From NCBI GenBank assembly GCA_026545765.1, contig JAIFAC010000117.1, positions 62,001 to 126,000 on the forward strand: DNA of 64,000 nucleotides. The letters run 5' to 3'. This document shows positions 42,905 to 54,399 of the stretch, piece after piece; position 1 is the stretch's first letter, and every line of letters begins with the position of its first letter. The notes under the pieces were generated by a model. That model was given only the letters and a program-made list of their open reading frames with translations, ran no database searches and was not told the DNA's origin. The position numbers and the translations under genes are program-made. The stretch comes from Plantago major. Taxonomy: Eukaryota > Streptophyta > Magnoliopsida > Lamiales > Plantaginaceae.

Positions 42905-43985
42905 AACCATAGTGTTGTCTCGACAGGGGTGATCAGGCGGATCCAGAAGGGCCACCACCGAAGCACTGCTCCCAGAAATCCTGTTGCGTCTTCTAGAGTG
43001 CCTCCTGCCTCTCCAAGCACTCAAGCTCCCGCTGCTCCCTAGCCTCAGCTCTCCTGTCTCGCGCCTCCTGTCACCGATAGTGATCCTCGATGCGGGAGTA
43101 CTAGTCCTCGATCCGGGCGTATTGTGTTCCTGCCCACTCCTGAAACTGTGCTTGCATCTGGTGAATGCAATCTGATGGCGCCCTGATAGGGGTGGGATGA
43201 TGGCTGAGGATGACTCTGGCCGGTGATTTGAGCTCCTTTGGGTTTCTCGGAGCCCTGAATACCGGGAACATTGAAGGACCGGTAGATGTTTGTAATAAGG
43301 CATGGAAAACCAAGGAGACTGCCTTTGGCCTTCCGGGACTGAGCCTCCACCATAATGATATCTGGGGCGTCAACAAACTCCCCTTCCATGATCGCTCGAA
43401 TGAGGCGGGCTATGGGAGGTTAAAGTGATAAAATGTGAGTTGGGGTCGATTATCTTGTCACGAGATGTTGCAGGCGAACCTCAGCTGGAGGAAGTGGTGG
43501 CTATGGTGGTTTTGGTCTTGTGGTCCTTGGATCGATTGCCAAGTGAAGGACGAACTTCGGCAAGTCCTATCAAGCGCCGTTGTGAAAGCTTTTCGCTTTG
43601 ATGCATCTTGTCGTCTTACGCTTGGAACACCACCGTGGGAATTCTGGATACTCCCGGTGAGCTGGACCACGCCACGAATCGTCATCACCCCATTCTAAGT
43701 CATGGAGGCGATGTAGAACTCTGAACCGACTTTGGTCATAGAAATGTGCTGCTTGCAGCGCATCATCATAAATCGGATCCTGGCTGAACTCGAGCATAGG
43801 CAGCATCCTCCAGCTCATCAAAGCCGATTCCCTCTCGGCCATGCTTTCTGAGGCTCCATAAAATTTACTTCCATAAAAGCCCTTGCCTCCGCGGACACAT
43901 GGGAGAACTCATCCACTGGACCGATCTGTCCGGCCGCGCTACTGGATTCGCCTCTATGGCATTTATTGCCATGTTGGCGAGACAT
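42905..43985 (-). pseudogene. Athila env-like ORF, minus strand (copy IV)
   Basis: On the minus strand the ATG at 43,985-43,983 lies just after CTTCTCGCAGGCTCTC, a possible splice acceptor. It starts MSRQHGNKCHRGESSSAAGQ, like the hydrophilic start at 3,103. Later frames give DQSRFRVLHRLHDLEWGDD (about 43,740-43,690), HPTPIRAPSDCIHQMQAQFQ and EWAGTQYARIED (about 43,190-43,090), then an Arg/Glu-rich coil such as RRAEAREQRELECLE (about 43,050-43,010) and a hydrophobic end. The proline segment followed by a Gln/Arg-rich coiled coil is the usual C-terminal half of this ORF in Athila-type elements. It is split by at least three frame changes. The central 'FY-N...F-P-AI-RF' block is not readable in this copy. 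Confidence 0.6.
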
Positions 43986-44227
43986 GAGAGCCTGCGAGAA
44001 GGTGTTAGTGTAGAAGCTGGTCCGGATAACGGCAAAGTAAAAACCTTTGGGGTGAATAGTCTTTAAAACTTTTTGTCGATAAACACAATTTCTCGAAACA
44101 TGGGTTTCGATGCTTAAATTCAGCGCCTTGGAAGACTTTAAGATAGGTTGGTGTAGAAATAATAAATATGTGTGTGTGTGCTTTGCTGAAATATAAATAC
44201 AGAAAGGTAAATGACACAGCAAATATA

Positions 44228-45395
44228 GTGGTATCTGGAGGTGGCGTAATCCTCCAACTAATCCACTTCGGTCTTTAGGACCTAGAATTCACTAGACAGA
44301 GATAATTGAGTTCACCTTACAATAATCCTATTCTAAGATTCTTAAACAAATGGTTCCAACGAAATGTTCCCCACGAGTTATTCCCGGCTCTAGAGCTAAG
44401 TACTTCCTCTACTCGAGATAACCTTGGGTTATTCATGATTTCCCAATCGAGAACTTCCTCTACTCACGCCTTGATGGTGTTGGGTATAAGGTTTTGTCGG
44501 AGGCTTCTGGATAACTTTTAGATTATGTTTTGAGAGCCTAATAGAACAAGACTACTTAATACACTTGTTAAGTGGATGGCGATGCATCTTTCTTGACCAG
44601 TAATTGGTGTCCGATTACGGAGAATGAGCTTCAAAAGGGTATCGATAGTTCAACTCTTTCACGAATAACAATCTCTTGTTGAGGTTGGACAACTTAGAAC
44701 TACTAGTGATTCTTCAAACGAAAGCTTTCAGAAAGGGTAGTAGAGTGCTTGAGAGAATACTTTGCTTGATGGTAAGTTTGCAAGATAGAGCGTTCTAAGG
44801 TATGTATTTTCAAGCATCTAAGTGTGTGATATATATAGATAAATTTGAGATGCGTTTGAATTGTATACGTTGTGCTCTCTATCAAATTATATCCGTTTAT
44901 ATCTTGAACTATGTACTCAGAAGTCACTATCTCATTCTTCAGAAAGGACTTGCTTTTTACGATTTACGCGATGCATTTAATGCGTAAATCTTGTTCATTG
45001 TCCTTTAGTCTCAACGGATACATGAGCCTTTCTGATGGCTTGCATGCTTCATACTCATGATGTCATATGTCCAGAATTATATTTCAAAAGTAAGTTAATA
45101 TACTCAAGAAAGGATTAAGGACATAGTCTTTCTGAGTTAGACTAAACCTTCGTGTCTTCATATACCTTGTGCAATCTTCAGAAAAGCTCCATTGCTATAA
45201 TTGATCTTCATGGTCTTCTTGAAATAAAAGTTACACTCAGAGATCTATAATCCTATTACAAGATTTACTAGACTAATCATACTCAGTGATTTCCTCTTTT
45301 ACAATGTTCAAGTGAACCAAGAGTACTTAATCACCTTTCTGGCTAAGATAAGAACATGTGATGAGTGATCAAAATACTAACAGAAATTCCTAACA
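44228..45395 (-). repeat. SIRE-like 3' LTR, minus strand (copy C), about 1.17 kb
   Basis: Starts on the minus strand with TGTTAGGAATTTCTGTTAGT right after AAAAAGGGGGAAATT. It has TATATATAT at 44,837-44,829, followed by the block shared with 2,237-2,380. The far end, near 44,228, is not precisely set because Athila sequence adjoins. Confidence 0.75.
44829..44837 (-). promoter_or_regulatory. TATA-like box of SIRE LTR (copy C)
   Basis: TATATATAT on the minus strand, at the place of TATAAATA (2,229) in copy D. Confidence 0.5.
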
Positions 45396-46001
45396 AATTT
45401 CCCCCTTTTTGATCAGTCATCCATGACTATCTTTTAAGTCCGATTACAAATTTGTAATCCTGGAAGAGAAAACAATCCACCACTTAATCATTTCAAATGA
45501 TATTCAATTTTAGTTGAATTAAGCAGAAAAGTAAACATCAACAAATCACAAGAAGTGATCTTTCTTGATAAGTTGTCATCTATTAAAATGTATCTGCGAG
45601 TAGGATCTTCAGATAGGAGTACGATTCTGAAGAGATCTGACTTTTACATATATAGAAGTTTAGAAACAATCAAGAAGATTACAAAAAGTAATAAAACATA
45701 CTAAGTAAATTAGAACAAAGGAAGTCAAGCTCCAAGAGAGTATTCTAATGTTACTAGTCTTCAAGTCTTAAAATGCAACTTAGGTTTAGATTCCTCAAGT
45801 TCTTGACACCCTTCTGGATCATTGACATGATCATCCACTTTCGCATTCTTGGACATAGTCATAAAGAATCCTTCCGAAGAGCTCTGTCTTTCTGGATAAG
45901 TCACATATTTCATGGTGACTCTTGCCAAGCTTGTGATTCTTCCGCAGAAAATGTTTGACCCAGAAGTACTTTCCCCAGACCTATGCATGGTCTACTTGCA
46001 G
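45396..46001 (-). other. SIRE-like copy C polypurine tract and 3' UTR
   Basis: Minus strand AAAAAGGGGGAAATT (45,411-45,396 region) and a 3' UTR very similar to copy B 63,124-63,680, and also to 63,703-64,000 at the window end. No gene. Confidence 0.8.
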
Positions 46002-46440
46002 CTAAGACAGGTTGAAATACTTATAGAATGACTCATAGGTTGAAACACCTAGTTTGTTCTTCCTGCTGTAGCTACCATCCAGCTTTCTTACCTTGTGTAC
46101 ATCTTCAGGCTTTGGGTAAGGACAGGAAAAAGAAAGATCCATCTTTCTGGCTTCATTTCTCTTTTCTACTTCAAGTTTAGCCGTGCATGAAGGTCCTCGG
46201 GGTTTTAACAATTGCGGCACCTTCTCTCCATTTCAGGATCTGATTGAGGATGGGAGTTGGAAATTTACCATTGACAAGTAGATGTTGTAGTTCCAGAATC
46301 CAATACCCTCTCTTGTTCAGAATGCACCTATATGAATATTCTTCATTACTGGTCTTCATATACTCAATGTGGGCATCAGTTGGCCTTTCTTGATGTGTTT
46401 CATTGTTTACTCGCAGCACTGAAATTCCTTCTTGCCACTG
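46002..46440 (-). pseudogene. SIRE-like env-like C-terminal domain (copy C), with internal deletion
   Basis: On the minus strand: QERPTDAHIEYMKTSNEEYS, RCILNKRGYWILELQHLLVN, FPTPILNQILKW, then after a frame change LEVEKRNEARKMDLSF, CPYPKPEDVHKVRKLDGSYS and LGVSTYESFYKYFNLS. Copy B reads YESFYMTKDEYLDDIHYLEE before IYKYLNLS, so copy C has lost 17 codons in frame between two short similar stretches. Apart from that and one frame change the domain is over 80 percent identical to copy B. This is the third copy of the same C-terminal domain in the window. Confidence 0.78.
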
Positions 46441-49400
46441 TTTGTGGCCTTACATCAGGAGATCCCAACCCTTTCTTCCCATGTATCTGTGGATGTTCCT
46501 TATATAGACTTGGGTGTTGCAGAAGGAGTTACATGCTTCAGGGCTTCTTTGCCAAGAGGAGGTTGTGAAGTAGTTGCTTGTCTCCTTTTCATGTGAAGTG
46601 GATGTTCAATGTAATCATCCTCATCATCATTGAAGTCCAAAGCTGAGACTTTCTTGGCCTCTCTCTTCTTCCTTCTCTTCTTCCGCTAAAGTCTTATTCT
46701 CTTCGAGATTCTAAGGGACTGGCTCCCCTAGTTATCATACTTTCTCTCGATATACGTCGGTTGATCTCGAACAACTTCTTGACTAGGTGTCTCCGATTGG
46801 TGTCCTTAACCAACCTTAAGTTGACTTGAGGAGGAGGATTTGATTGTTTTCTTTCTTCCTCCGCCTTTACAGGCATCTCTTCTTCCCCTTAGTCATGAAT
46901 GACCGACTCATGATAGCATAAGCTTGAGAGAGAGTTTCAAAGTTTTCCGAGATTGTTGTGCACTGCAAATTGACTCAATTCTTGAAGTTCCTTCTTTAGC
47001 ACCTTGTTCTGGCCCTAACAAGTTCCGCCTCCTTTGTGGCCGAAAGCTCTTCGTGGCCTTAGACGTAAGGCTGTTGGCTCGCAGGATGGTATTTTCTACG
47101 GCTTCATTCAATGCCGATTAGCATTGTTACACTTCTCATCCCTAACCAAACTTGAAATCGTCGGTAGAGAGCTTAGTGTCAAGTTGCTCAAGGAGGCAAA
47201 GGCAACAGCTTAATGGGCTTCCCATCTCTTCTCGGGGACGGATTTTAAAGATTTCGTGGTCTCAAGAACCAGTTGGCCTTCGAAGTTCTTAAAAGACTCG
47301 CTTTGCAGACGGCATTTCTACTTAACTACGTAGCGTAGAATATAGAGGAGCAAGTAGTGGCCTTTTGTGCCGTAGAAAGTGATAAGTCTCTCATCTTCCG
47401 CCTGCAAGAATCTGTTGGTTTCTCAAGATTACCCGTTATTATCCTTTTTCGATTGTCATTGCGTATCGACAATCTTCTTCCGCTTTCCATTATGTAATCG
47501 CCTTCCGAGAAGATATAGAAGTTCTTTCGATGCGTGCTCAAAGATCAAGTGTTCTTCATCATTTCATTGTCACATTCATCGTACTATCTCAAGTACCAAT
47601 GCGACAAATAATGGCATTCTTTCGTTTTCTTCATTCATCTAGGAGTGTTGTTCTCGCATTAGCCTTCTTCGAGCCTTTGATTGGCTCTTTCATCAAGAGC
47701 TTGAGTCTCACGATTGATTCTTCTTCCAATACACTTTCCGAGTTGTTCAATCTTAAACCAAAGCAGCCTGAAATTCCTCTGTCAAATTTTGTCAGTATCT
47801 TTGATGATTCGGGAGGTGATGATGACGGAGCCAAGCAACTGAGGTAGCCTTTTCTCCACTTTTTTGCTAGCTTTCCTAATCCCGCCTTCTGTTCAGCTGT
47901 GTCAGATCATTATTCCGATCATCATCATCATCACTCTTGTTCTCGTTTCTCGGGTTCGGATGCTCAGGGAGGTGCCCTTGACATAATCATTTTCATTCAT
48001 CTCCCTCGTCATCTTCCCAAACCAAAGTGATCGGACTGATTAAAAGTAATCATCCTCCCATTAACTTCTTCGTGTTCAAACAGATAAGCAGTGAGTTTAC
48101 GGGCAAAGCGCAGATGGGTAAATTACCGCCTTCAAGTTTCCGAGCATCACAGATTTGAAAATCACTAGAATTGCATACTTCCTGCCACGTAAGTCTATAC
48201 TTTTCATGCGCTGCAAATGAGTAGGGATCTGAATAATGTACGGATATAACTTCCGACGGTAGTCCAGGCAATCGCTTGTCTTTCCCGACGCCGATTACTC
48301 GCTACATTTCTGGGAAGGTTAGCCTTCTCGAAGCTTCCATCGTCCTGAAGCGCACTTGAGATGTTTTCATGTGTAAGCTTCCGAAGGCCCTTGAGTAAAT
48401 CAATCGGGCATTGCATTGACTTTAAAGAAAGTCTGTTAGTTTTGTTCAAAACCACTTGCAGTATCCTGTAGCAAAGAAAGGATCTTTCTCGAAACATACC
48501 GCAGAAACACTAATTCATTGGATTTTGCTCACATTGTTTGGGCCTCAGGCTCCGATATTTTGGTGAGGAGAAGTTTTCTCATCAACTTTCTTTCGCTTTT
48601 AACCTCGAGAGTTAAAATCAAACATGTTTAGAAACTTTATTTGCTGGAAAGCATGATCTCTATGAGTCGGGAATTTCCCCGCACCTTTTCAGATATTGCT
48701 TTGTTCAAGCAGCTTTTGTTTCTTTCGAGGAGATGACATAACGAGCTTTCTCCATCCAACTGTTCTTCCGACCTAGCCTGTAAGAAAAAACATATGAGAT
48801 TTTAGTATGGTTTCTCCAGCATACTGCTGAAGAAGACTATTATCGACATTTACCTTCAGCGTAAGGCTCTTATGTATACTTCCTAGTAAATTTTCACTCC
48901 CCGTAGCTCTAGTTCTCCTGAGGGTGTGTTCCACTCACCACTACTTCCTCACTGAGCCTAAGAAGAGACATTAAGAATATTAGAACATAAGATAAGAGCA
49001 TTTTAGTTATTCCGTGGGATGTGCTCTTTCTTGGAGTTCCGAGGTCGAGGAACTCGGGTGGATGTGTTTTCTCCTCTCGAAGTGTAGTTCCAAGTCAGGC
49101 CTCGTGAATAAATACGCTTTATGAGGCAATAAGTTATCTCCCTCTGATTACAATCATACAAACTCATCTTTGCCACCCAATAGGAGCTCGGTTCGATCAT
49201 TGATCCCTCGGACTGTAAGTGATTCCGTCAGCCTCCGTGCTCATTACAGTTGCTCCTCTCTCCCAAGATCAGACTGAGTCTCCATCCTGCCTGATCCTCT
49301 TCGAGTCGAAGCCTCGAGGAACCCTGCTCAAGAATGGCTCTCTTCAAGAATATGTACGGGTAAAATCAGGAATGTAAAGAAATGGCAACATCTTCCATCA

Positions 49401-50660
49401 TTCCTATCTCCCACCCTCAGCCTCTCTTCTTCCGCTACCAAGTGCAGGGCCTCTTGTCTTCAAGAGTCAGCTTGACGCCCTCCACGGGTCTCATACATAT
49501 CAATCTTTCGAGTACTTTGTGCAAGTACTTCATATCATCCCTCAGTAATCACTATTCGTAGTTGGTGTGTAGGCATTCATGAGTATGATATTTCTATCAC
49601 CCTGAGAGAAGTTAGTGAGCATTCTCGGGTTCGTGACTCTGGGGCATCCTAGAGTTTCTTCGGGGTATCCAACATCTTCTAAGATCACTCTCCGTATACT
49701 GGTGGCTCAGACATTGGGACTTGGATAATTTTTTGCTTTAAGTCCTTTCTTTCTTGGCAAATGGAGGTTTAGCCATTGTCATGACTCCTCACCACTGGTT
49801 GCAGGCTTTTCTTCTTCTTTCTGAGTAAGCAAGTCACAGCAGACTTTTCCTTTTTCAAAAGCGTTGTCCTAAAAGAACGGTGGATCGATTTTGCTTCTTC
49901 TCAGAGGCGATTCTATTACTCTGTAATGGAAGAAATTCTCTGAGACCAGGCGTATATTAGCCTTTGCTCAAGAAGGCTATTGATGATTTTGGGTCAAATT
50001 TCAATGCTGTCTCTGGTGAATTTGTCAAGGCGCATTCTTAAATCAAGTGGTTTCTCGCCTCTTTTCATACTTTTGTCTGTAAGATGTATCATCATCCATC
50101 TCTCCCATGCTCATCCTGTTCATTCTCTTCCTTTGTTCGCCATCAAAGCATAACGGTGACTGTAATAAGAGCTAGTGTCTGTTGTTTTCGAGATGACTAG
50201 TCTCATTGGTTTTCGCACGCAAGTCTCCGAAACCTTTTTGCATTTTCTAATCGGATTGCTTCTAAGTTAGCCTCTTTGACGCTTCTTTGAATCATGGAAG
50301 CTTCCTCGATGTTGATGTCTCTAAATGTTCCTCGATTTTTCAATTCCAATTTCTTGCGTAAAGTCTTGCGGGGCCTAGAACAATTTCGCCCTCGACTTCA
50401 CCGCATGTATTTTTCTTTCTTCTATCATTCAGCAACTTTTTGTGAAGATTTTAGAGTTGTTATAGAACTCCAAAGATATCCGTGGTATAGTCCACTGGGC
50501 GCAAGTAGAGAGAAGCTTGGATATGGAGTTCTTCAAAGATTCTACTATCATTTCTTTCCGGGTTTTGGTAAAGATATAATCACGATACTTATATATTCTT
50601 TACTAGAAAGGTTCCCTTTAATTCTACTTTGTGTTCCAGGTTCCGTTCTCCTGGGGTAAA
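46441..50660 (-). pseudogene. SIRE-like env-like region body with introns (copy C)
   Basis: Minus-strand counterpart of 58,200-62,640. Recognised points, in reading order: EFYNNSKIF-type codons at about 50,495-50,465; small exons with splice sites, acceptor CTCTTCTTAG before GCTCAGTGAGGAAG at 48,958, donor GCTGAAG/GTAAATG at about 48,857, acceptor TTTCTTACAG before GCTAGGTCGGAAGAA at 48,778; SSPPESS and a degenerate acidic coil at 47,830-47,640; ALLDE-like TTLLDE at 47,640. The same splice sites occur in copy B at 60,001, 60,110 and 60,188. Frames are broken throughout. The agreement in order shows that this is the same multi-exon post-pol gene. Confidence 0.65.
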
Positions 50661-51700
50661 TCTTTCATCCTTATCCATCCGAGATCGCATGTCTTAACTT
50701 CTAACTTGCACCTTGGGATTTTGTGTAGTGTCCATTTCTCATAGACTAAAATAGCCTGAATGCTGGCACAAGTTTCACAGACTGCATTTGGACTCCACTG
50801 CAGCATGCCCCAGTTTTGCTTTGACTATGGCAGGTCATGTTTCTGAGCACGGCTCCAGCCATTCTCAGTGCCACATTCTCGCAAACCCTACCACCTCTCA
50901 TCAACTCTGGCCTCTCGAGAACCCCGCTCTCGAGGCCCACCACTCTATCTTGTCCTGTGCATTCTGCATTTCGAAGAAGAAATAATCTGACAGGTTTCAG
51001 GTTGCATTAAGCCATTAGCAAGTCTCAAACCATCCACAAACCCACCTATTCCATCAATCCCTCAATCCCACCTTCTGAAACCTGGCAGAGTTTGGCACTG
51101 TATTGGCCTCACCTCCAAGAACCATCCGACAACTTTAAATGATGCAGTCTTTACAAGTGTGTGCATTCATCTCCAGTGCCTTTTCGGCATATGACTCATC
51201 ACGAATGTTTCAAATTCTGGTGATTTCACACCGCATCCTCTTGCTTTGTTTCACCAGACTATTCATCTTGCTCGAAAACTCCACTCCGTGAGTTCTCCAA
51301 TCACTCTATTCCTTCATAATGGAACTAGTTTCCCATCAATCTTGTCTTTCAAATCGATCTGTCTCTGATTATGGAGATCCAGCCCTGGTCTCAATGCTCT
51401 TCCAGCCTCGTCCAACGTTCGAGATAAAATATCCAGAGACGATGGTCTCATGAATTTTTTGTTCTTCAATTTCCAACAGTTCACTCGGTGAATGTTCTGA
51501 CATAGGGCCTCGCAGGTTGGTTTATCAAACATCCTTGTGTAGTATGTTTTCATGTTTCAACTCCACAAATTTCATTTATCTCACATTTTCCATGTCAGCT
51601 TTTTCCATTGTTCATGACAATCACATGGTCTTTTTCATGACTCTTTTCCCAGATCGTCGGCACAACCTCACGCCACTGACGCCAGCCACTGCATTGCCTT
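50661..51700 (-). other. Unassigned stretch between copy C gag and env-like region
   Basis: No family recognised. It takes the place of pol and the post-pol spacer (57,276-58,200 in copy B) but I could not align it to them by eye. Open frames here are short and on both strands. Confidence 0.4.
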
Positions 51701-51759
51701 CCTGCTCAACCTGACCGTTCATTTCAAATATTCATGTCTCTTTCAATTGATTGAACATC

Positions 51760-52345
51760 AAAGTTCTTTGTTATGCATTATTTTTACCTAATGGTATGTT
51801 CTGTTTTATTCTGCTCATTTCTTCCCAGTAATACAGCAATGTGGATGGTCAGACATCTCGGTGGTCAGGTTTCTTTCGTAAACCTTATCCACATGTTTCG
51901 TGAACTTGTTGTTCTTTCAAAGGCCGAGTTGCTACCTTTTCCTTTGTCAACTACCCCTTTCACCAATGCTATAGGTGGTTGAAGAACCATTCTGTTGACT
52001 TTTTTAAAGGTCAACCTTTCATCACTCTTCGTGAGGAGATGCACTCGATTGTTCATCAAGTCCAAGTCCACCTTCTTAGAGGGATCTCTCGGATAGGATT
52101 GAACCTCATTAAGAGTGTCACTAGCTTTTGCATAAGATTGAAGGATAGCTCTTTCTTTCGAAGTTCTTCATTCTCGTAAAGCTTTCATCATTTTCTTATT
52201 AAGTTCATCGATGGCTAGTTTGTGAGAATTTTCATTCTCGGATATCCGAGCTTCAAAGGCTATTTCAAGACTTGTTCTCGATATTTTGGTTAGACTGGAA
52301 CCTCCTTTTCAAGAGCTCTTCTCTCATCTTGCTATCAGAGATTAT
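51760..52345 (-). pseudogene. SIRE-like gag C-terminal region (copy C)
   Basis: On the minus strand: a charged coil with ALEKEVPV-like start (about 52,310), then SLEIAFEARISENENSHKLA, IDELNKKMMKALRE, LRKKELSFNLMQKLVTL, and MDLDLMNNRVHLLTKSDER with PPIALVKGVVDKGKG. The plus-strand copy B has the same chain at 53,085-53,520. The two stretches form an inverted repeat around a gap of roughly 740 bases. Sirevirus gag is coiled-coil rich here, in agreement. The frame changes at least twice. Confidence 0.7.
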
Positions 52346-52639
52346 GAGACAACTCAGAGAACAAACAAACGAGAAGTTGCAAAGTGTTGCTCTAGCCTCT
52401 CAAGGTACTTAAAAAGAAAGATACCAAAGACGATCTCAAGAAAATGCTCTCAAAGAAGACACATGAATAAATTTGTGAGTTAAGAGATTGAGAGAAGAAA
52501 AGCTAAAGAAAAGTCAAAAGCATCTCCAAACTATCATCAAGATAAGAACATTCAACTAAACAACTCTCTCAAGACCCCCATTCAAAGGTGTTAATAATCA
52601 ATCGAGATAGAAATGATATCCGCTTCTATTGTTAAAAGC

Positions 52640-53960
52640 CTGTCACTTCAGAGAGATTGCCCGCTTTAAACAACAAGACAGTGACAAGAAGGACAAGAAA
52701 TTTCAAAAGAAATAAAAGGGCCTCATCGACCAAGAAAGGAAGAAGATTCAAATCCAACTTGATGCTCTAGATATTGAGACAGATTCAAGATGGAGATTCA
52801 GATAACTCAAACCTACCATCACTTTTAATTGTGGAATCACCCACCACGTAATCGACTTTTCGCCTTAAGAAGAATGAAATGTGGAGTTGCCGAGATTGGT
52901 TCAGACATCTCCAACATTGAAATGTGTCTTACGGTGATGAGGTAACTAACATTTCACAATTTCAGATTATGAGAGTGATGATGGAATTGAGGATCCGAGT
53001 TAATCAGAGGAATTGATCATATGAGAAAGAATTTCGAAGCACAATCCAAAACCGAATTCTAGAGGAAAGCAAAGAAACTCTTGAAAAGAGGTTTCGAGCC
53101 AACCAGGTATCTCGAGAACAAGAGCGTGAAATAGCCTTTCAAAAGTCGACATCCGAAATGAAAATTTCACAAACTAGCCTTCGATGAACTTAATAAGAAA
53201 ATGATGAAGCAGCCTTCCGAGAATGAGGAACTCCAAAGAAAGAGCTATCCTTCCAATCTTATGCAAAGGCTAGTGACACTCTCATTGAGGTTCAATCATA
53301 TCCGAGATCCCTCCGAGAAAGGTGGACTTGGACTTGATGAACAATCAAGTAATTGCCCTCTCAAGAAGGGTGATGATAGGTCACCTTTATAAAAGTCAAC
53401 ATGATTCTTCAACCACCATAGCATTGTTCGAAGCTAAGGTAGTTGACAAAGGAAAAGGAGTAGCAACTCAGCCTTTGAAAGAACAACAAGTTCACAAGAA
53501 ACATGTGGATAAGGTTTCAAAAGAAACACAACCTCGTATATGCAACCATCCACATTGCTATATTACTAGGAAGGAAGAATTGTTGAATAGGCAAATTCTC
53601 AACTGCATTCATTTGATGAAAATAAAGATGGTGCATAAACTAGTAAGGCTTCAAGAGCGATTCTTAAATCCAAAGGTGTTCAAATGGCATTATCGTATAT
53701 TGGAAAAGTTCTTCTCGCAACAATATAAGGAAGGACAAGAACAATGTAAGGCGATATTGATGTAGTAACAAATGTATGGAAGAAATCTCAAACCATCAAA
53801 ACCAATGCCAAAGCTAGAAGGAACTCGCCAGAAGGCTAATTTTGGTCAAAGCAACCCTGTAAACCCAAGGTCCGTAGCACCAAAGGAACACCTAGAAACA
53901 CCCCAAGAAGGAAGATTGAGATCAAAATTATCGATTCTATTGCTTTCCTTCAGATAGTTA
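52640..53960 (+). pseudogene. SIRE-like gag C-terminal region (copy B)
   Basis: Read in changing frames: KRDKKDKKFQKK at about 52,690, YESDDGIEDPS (about 52,965), a long charged coil to about 53,170, DELNKKMMKQPSENEEL, YPSNLMQRLVTLSLRF, SEKGGLGLDEQ, then VVDKGKGVATQPLKEQQ and HKKHVDKVSKET (to 53,530), QPRICNHPHC and a basic region. The coil and the 'GGLGLD' motif are shared with copies A and C. The single 'CNHPHC' may be what is left of a zinc knuckle, but the full spacing is not there. Together with the downstream protease this is a normal gag-pol order. Confidence 0.6.
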
Positions 53961-54084
53961 GATAAAACAAACTCCCAAGAAATTCACTAAAATGTGGATT
54001 CCTACCGAAGAATGTTTAGTCTAAGTTGTTTCTATCTCCGAGGCAAGAACCTAACTCCTGCTTCCTGCTTTTGTGCGTAACGCC

Positions 54085-54360
54085 TCGACTAAGGCTCAAT
54101 GGCTATTTGATAGTGGATGCGAAAGCACATGACAGAGACAAAGCAAATCGTCAACTACAAAGCTTGCAACATCGACCGATATCGACGGTTGAGGAGAATT
54201 AAATCCTCTCGATTTGTAACGCCAAATTGGGATCTTTAACAATTACCACGATACATGTTAAGTGGTTTGAAATACAATCTATTTAGATGAGCCGCTTATG
54301 CATAAGGATTTATCGTGAAATTCAAAGCAAAGTTTTGTAAACTTATTGACAATGAGTCAA
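54085..54360 (+). pseudogene. Copia aspartic protease remnant (copy B)
   Basis: WLFDSGCES at about 54,098-54,125 keeps the catalytic DSG and the typical Cys after it. The next motif is broken (copy A: THMTGDK; here one base is lost in GCACATGACAGAGACAAAGC). Later YMLSGLKYNLFR-type codons at about 54,255-54,290 and KLIDNESKH at about 54,340 match the end of the domain and the following link. The domain would cut Gag-Pol. It is much more degraded than copy A in this part, while its RT is better kept, so the two copies decayed independently. Confidence 0.7.
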
Positions 54361-54399
54361 AGCATACCTTGGTTACTCGGAAAGGTAGTCTTTATGTTG

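Larger units (their letters stand above)
40284..44227 (-). mobile_element. Athila-type element, minus strand (copy IV), 5' truncated
   Basis: 3' LTR 40,284-41,486, polypurine tract, 3' noncoding block, env-like ORF up to 43,985 and about 240 bases of upstream spacer. Interrupts the env-like ORF of A1. Its gag-pol and 5' LTR are gone; copia LTR sequence starts at about 44,228. Confidence 0.8.
44228..52345 (-). mobile_element. SIRE-like Ty1/copia element, copy C, minus strand (pol deleted)
   Basis: Reading on the minus strand from 52,345: gag C-terminus, an unassigned kilobase, the env-like region with introns, 3' UTR, polypurine tract, and LTR to about 44,228. Protease, integrase, RT and RNase H are missing. 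It faces copy B head to head. Confidence 0.75.

Noticed and set aside
42984..43175. Plus-strand frame rich in Leu/Pro/Ser opposite the Athila ORF
   Set aside because: Shadow of the Arg/Glu-rich minus-strand coil of the env-like ORF.
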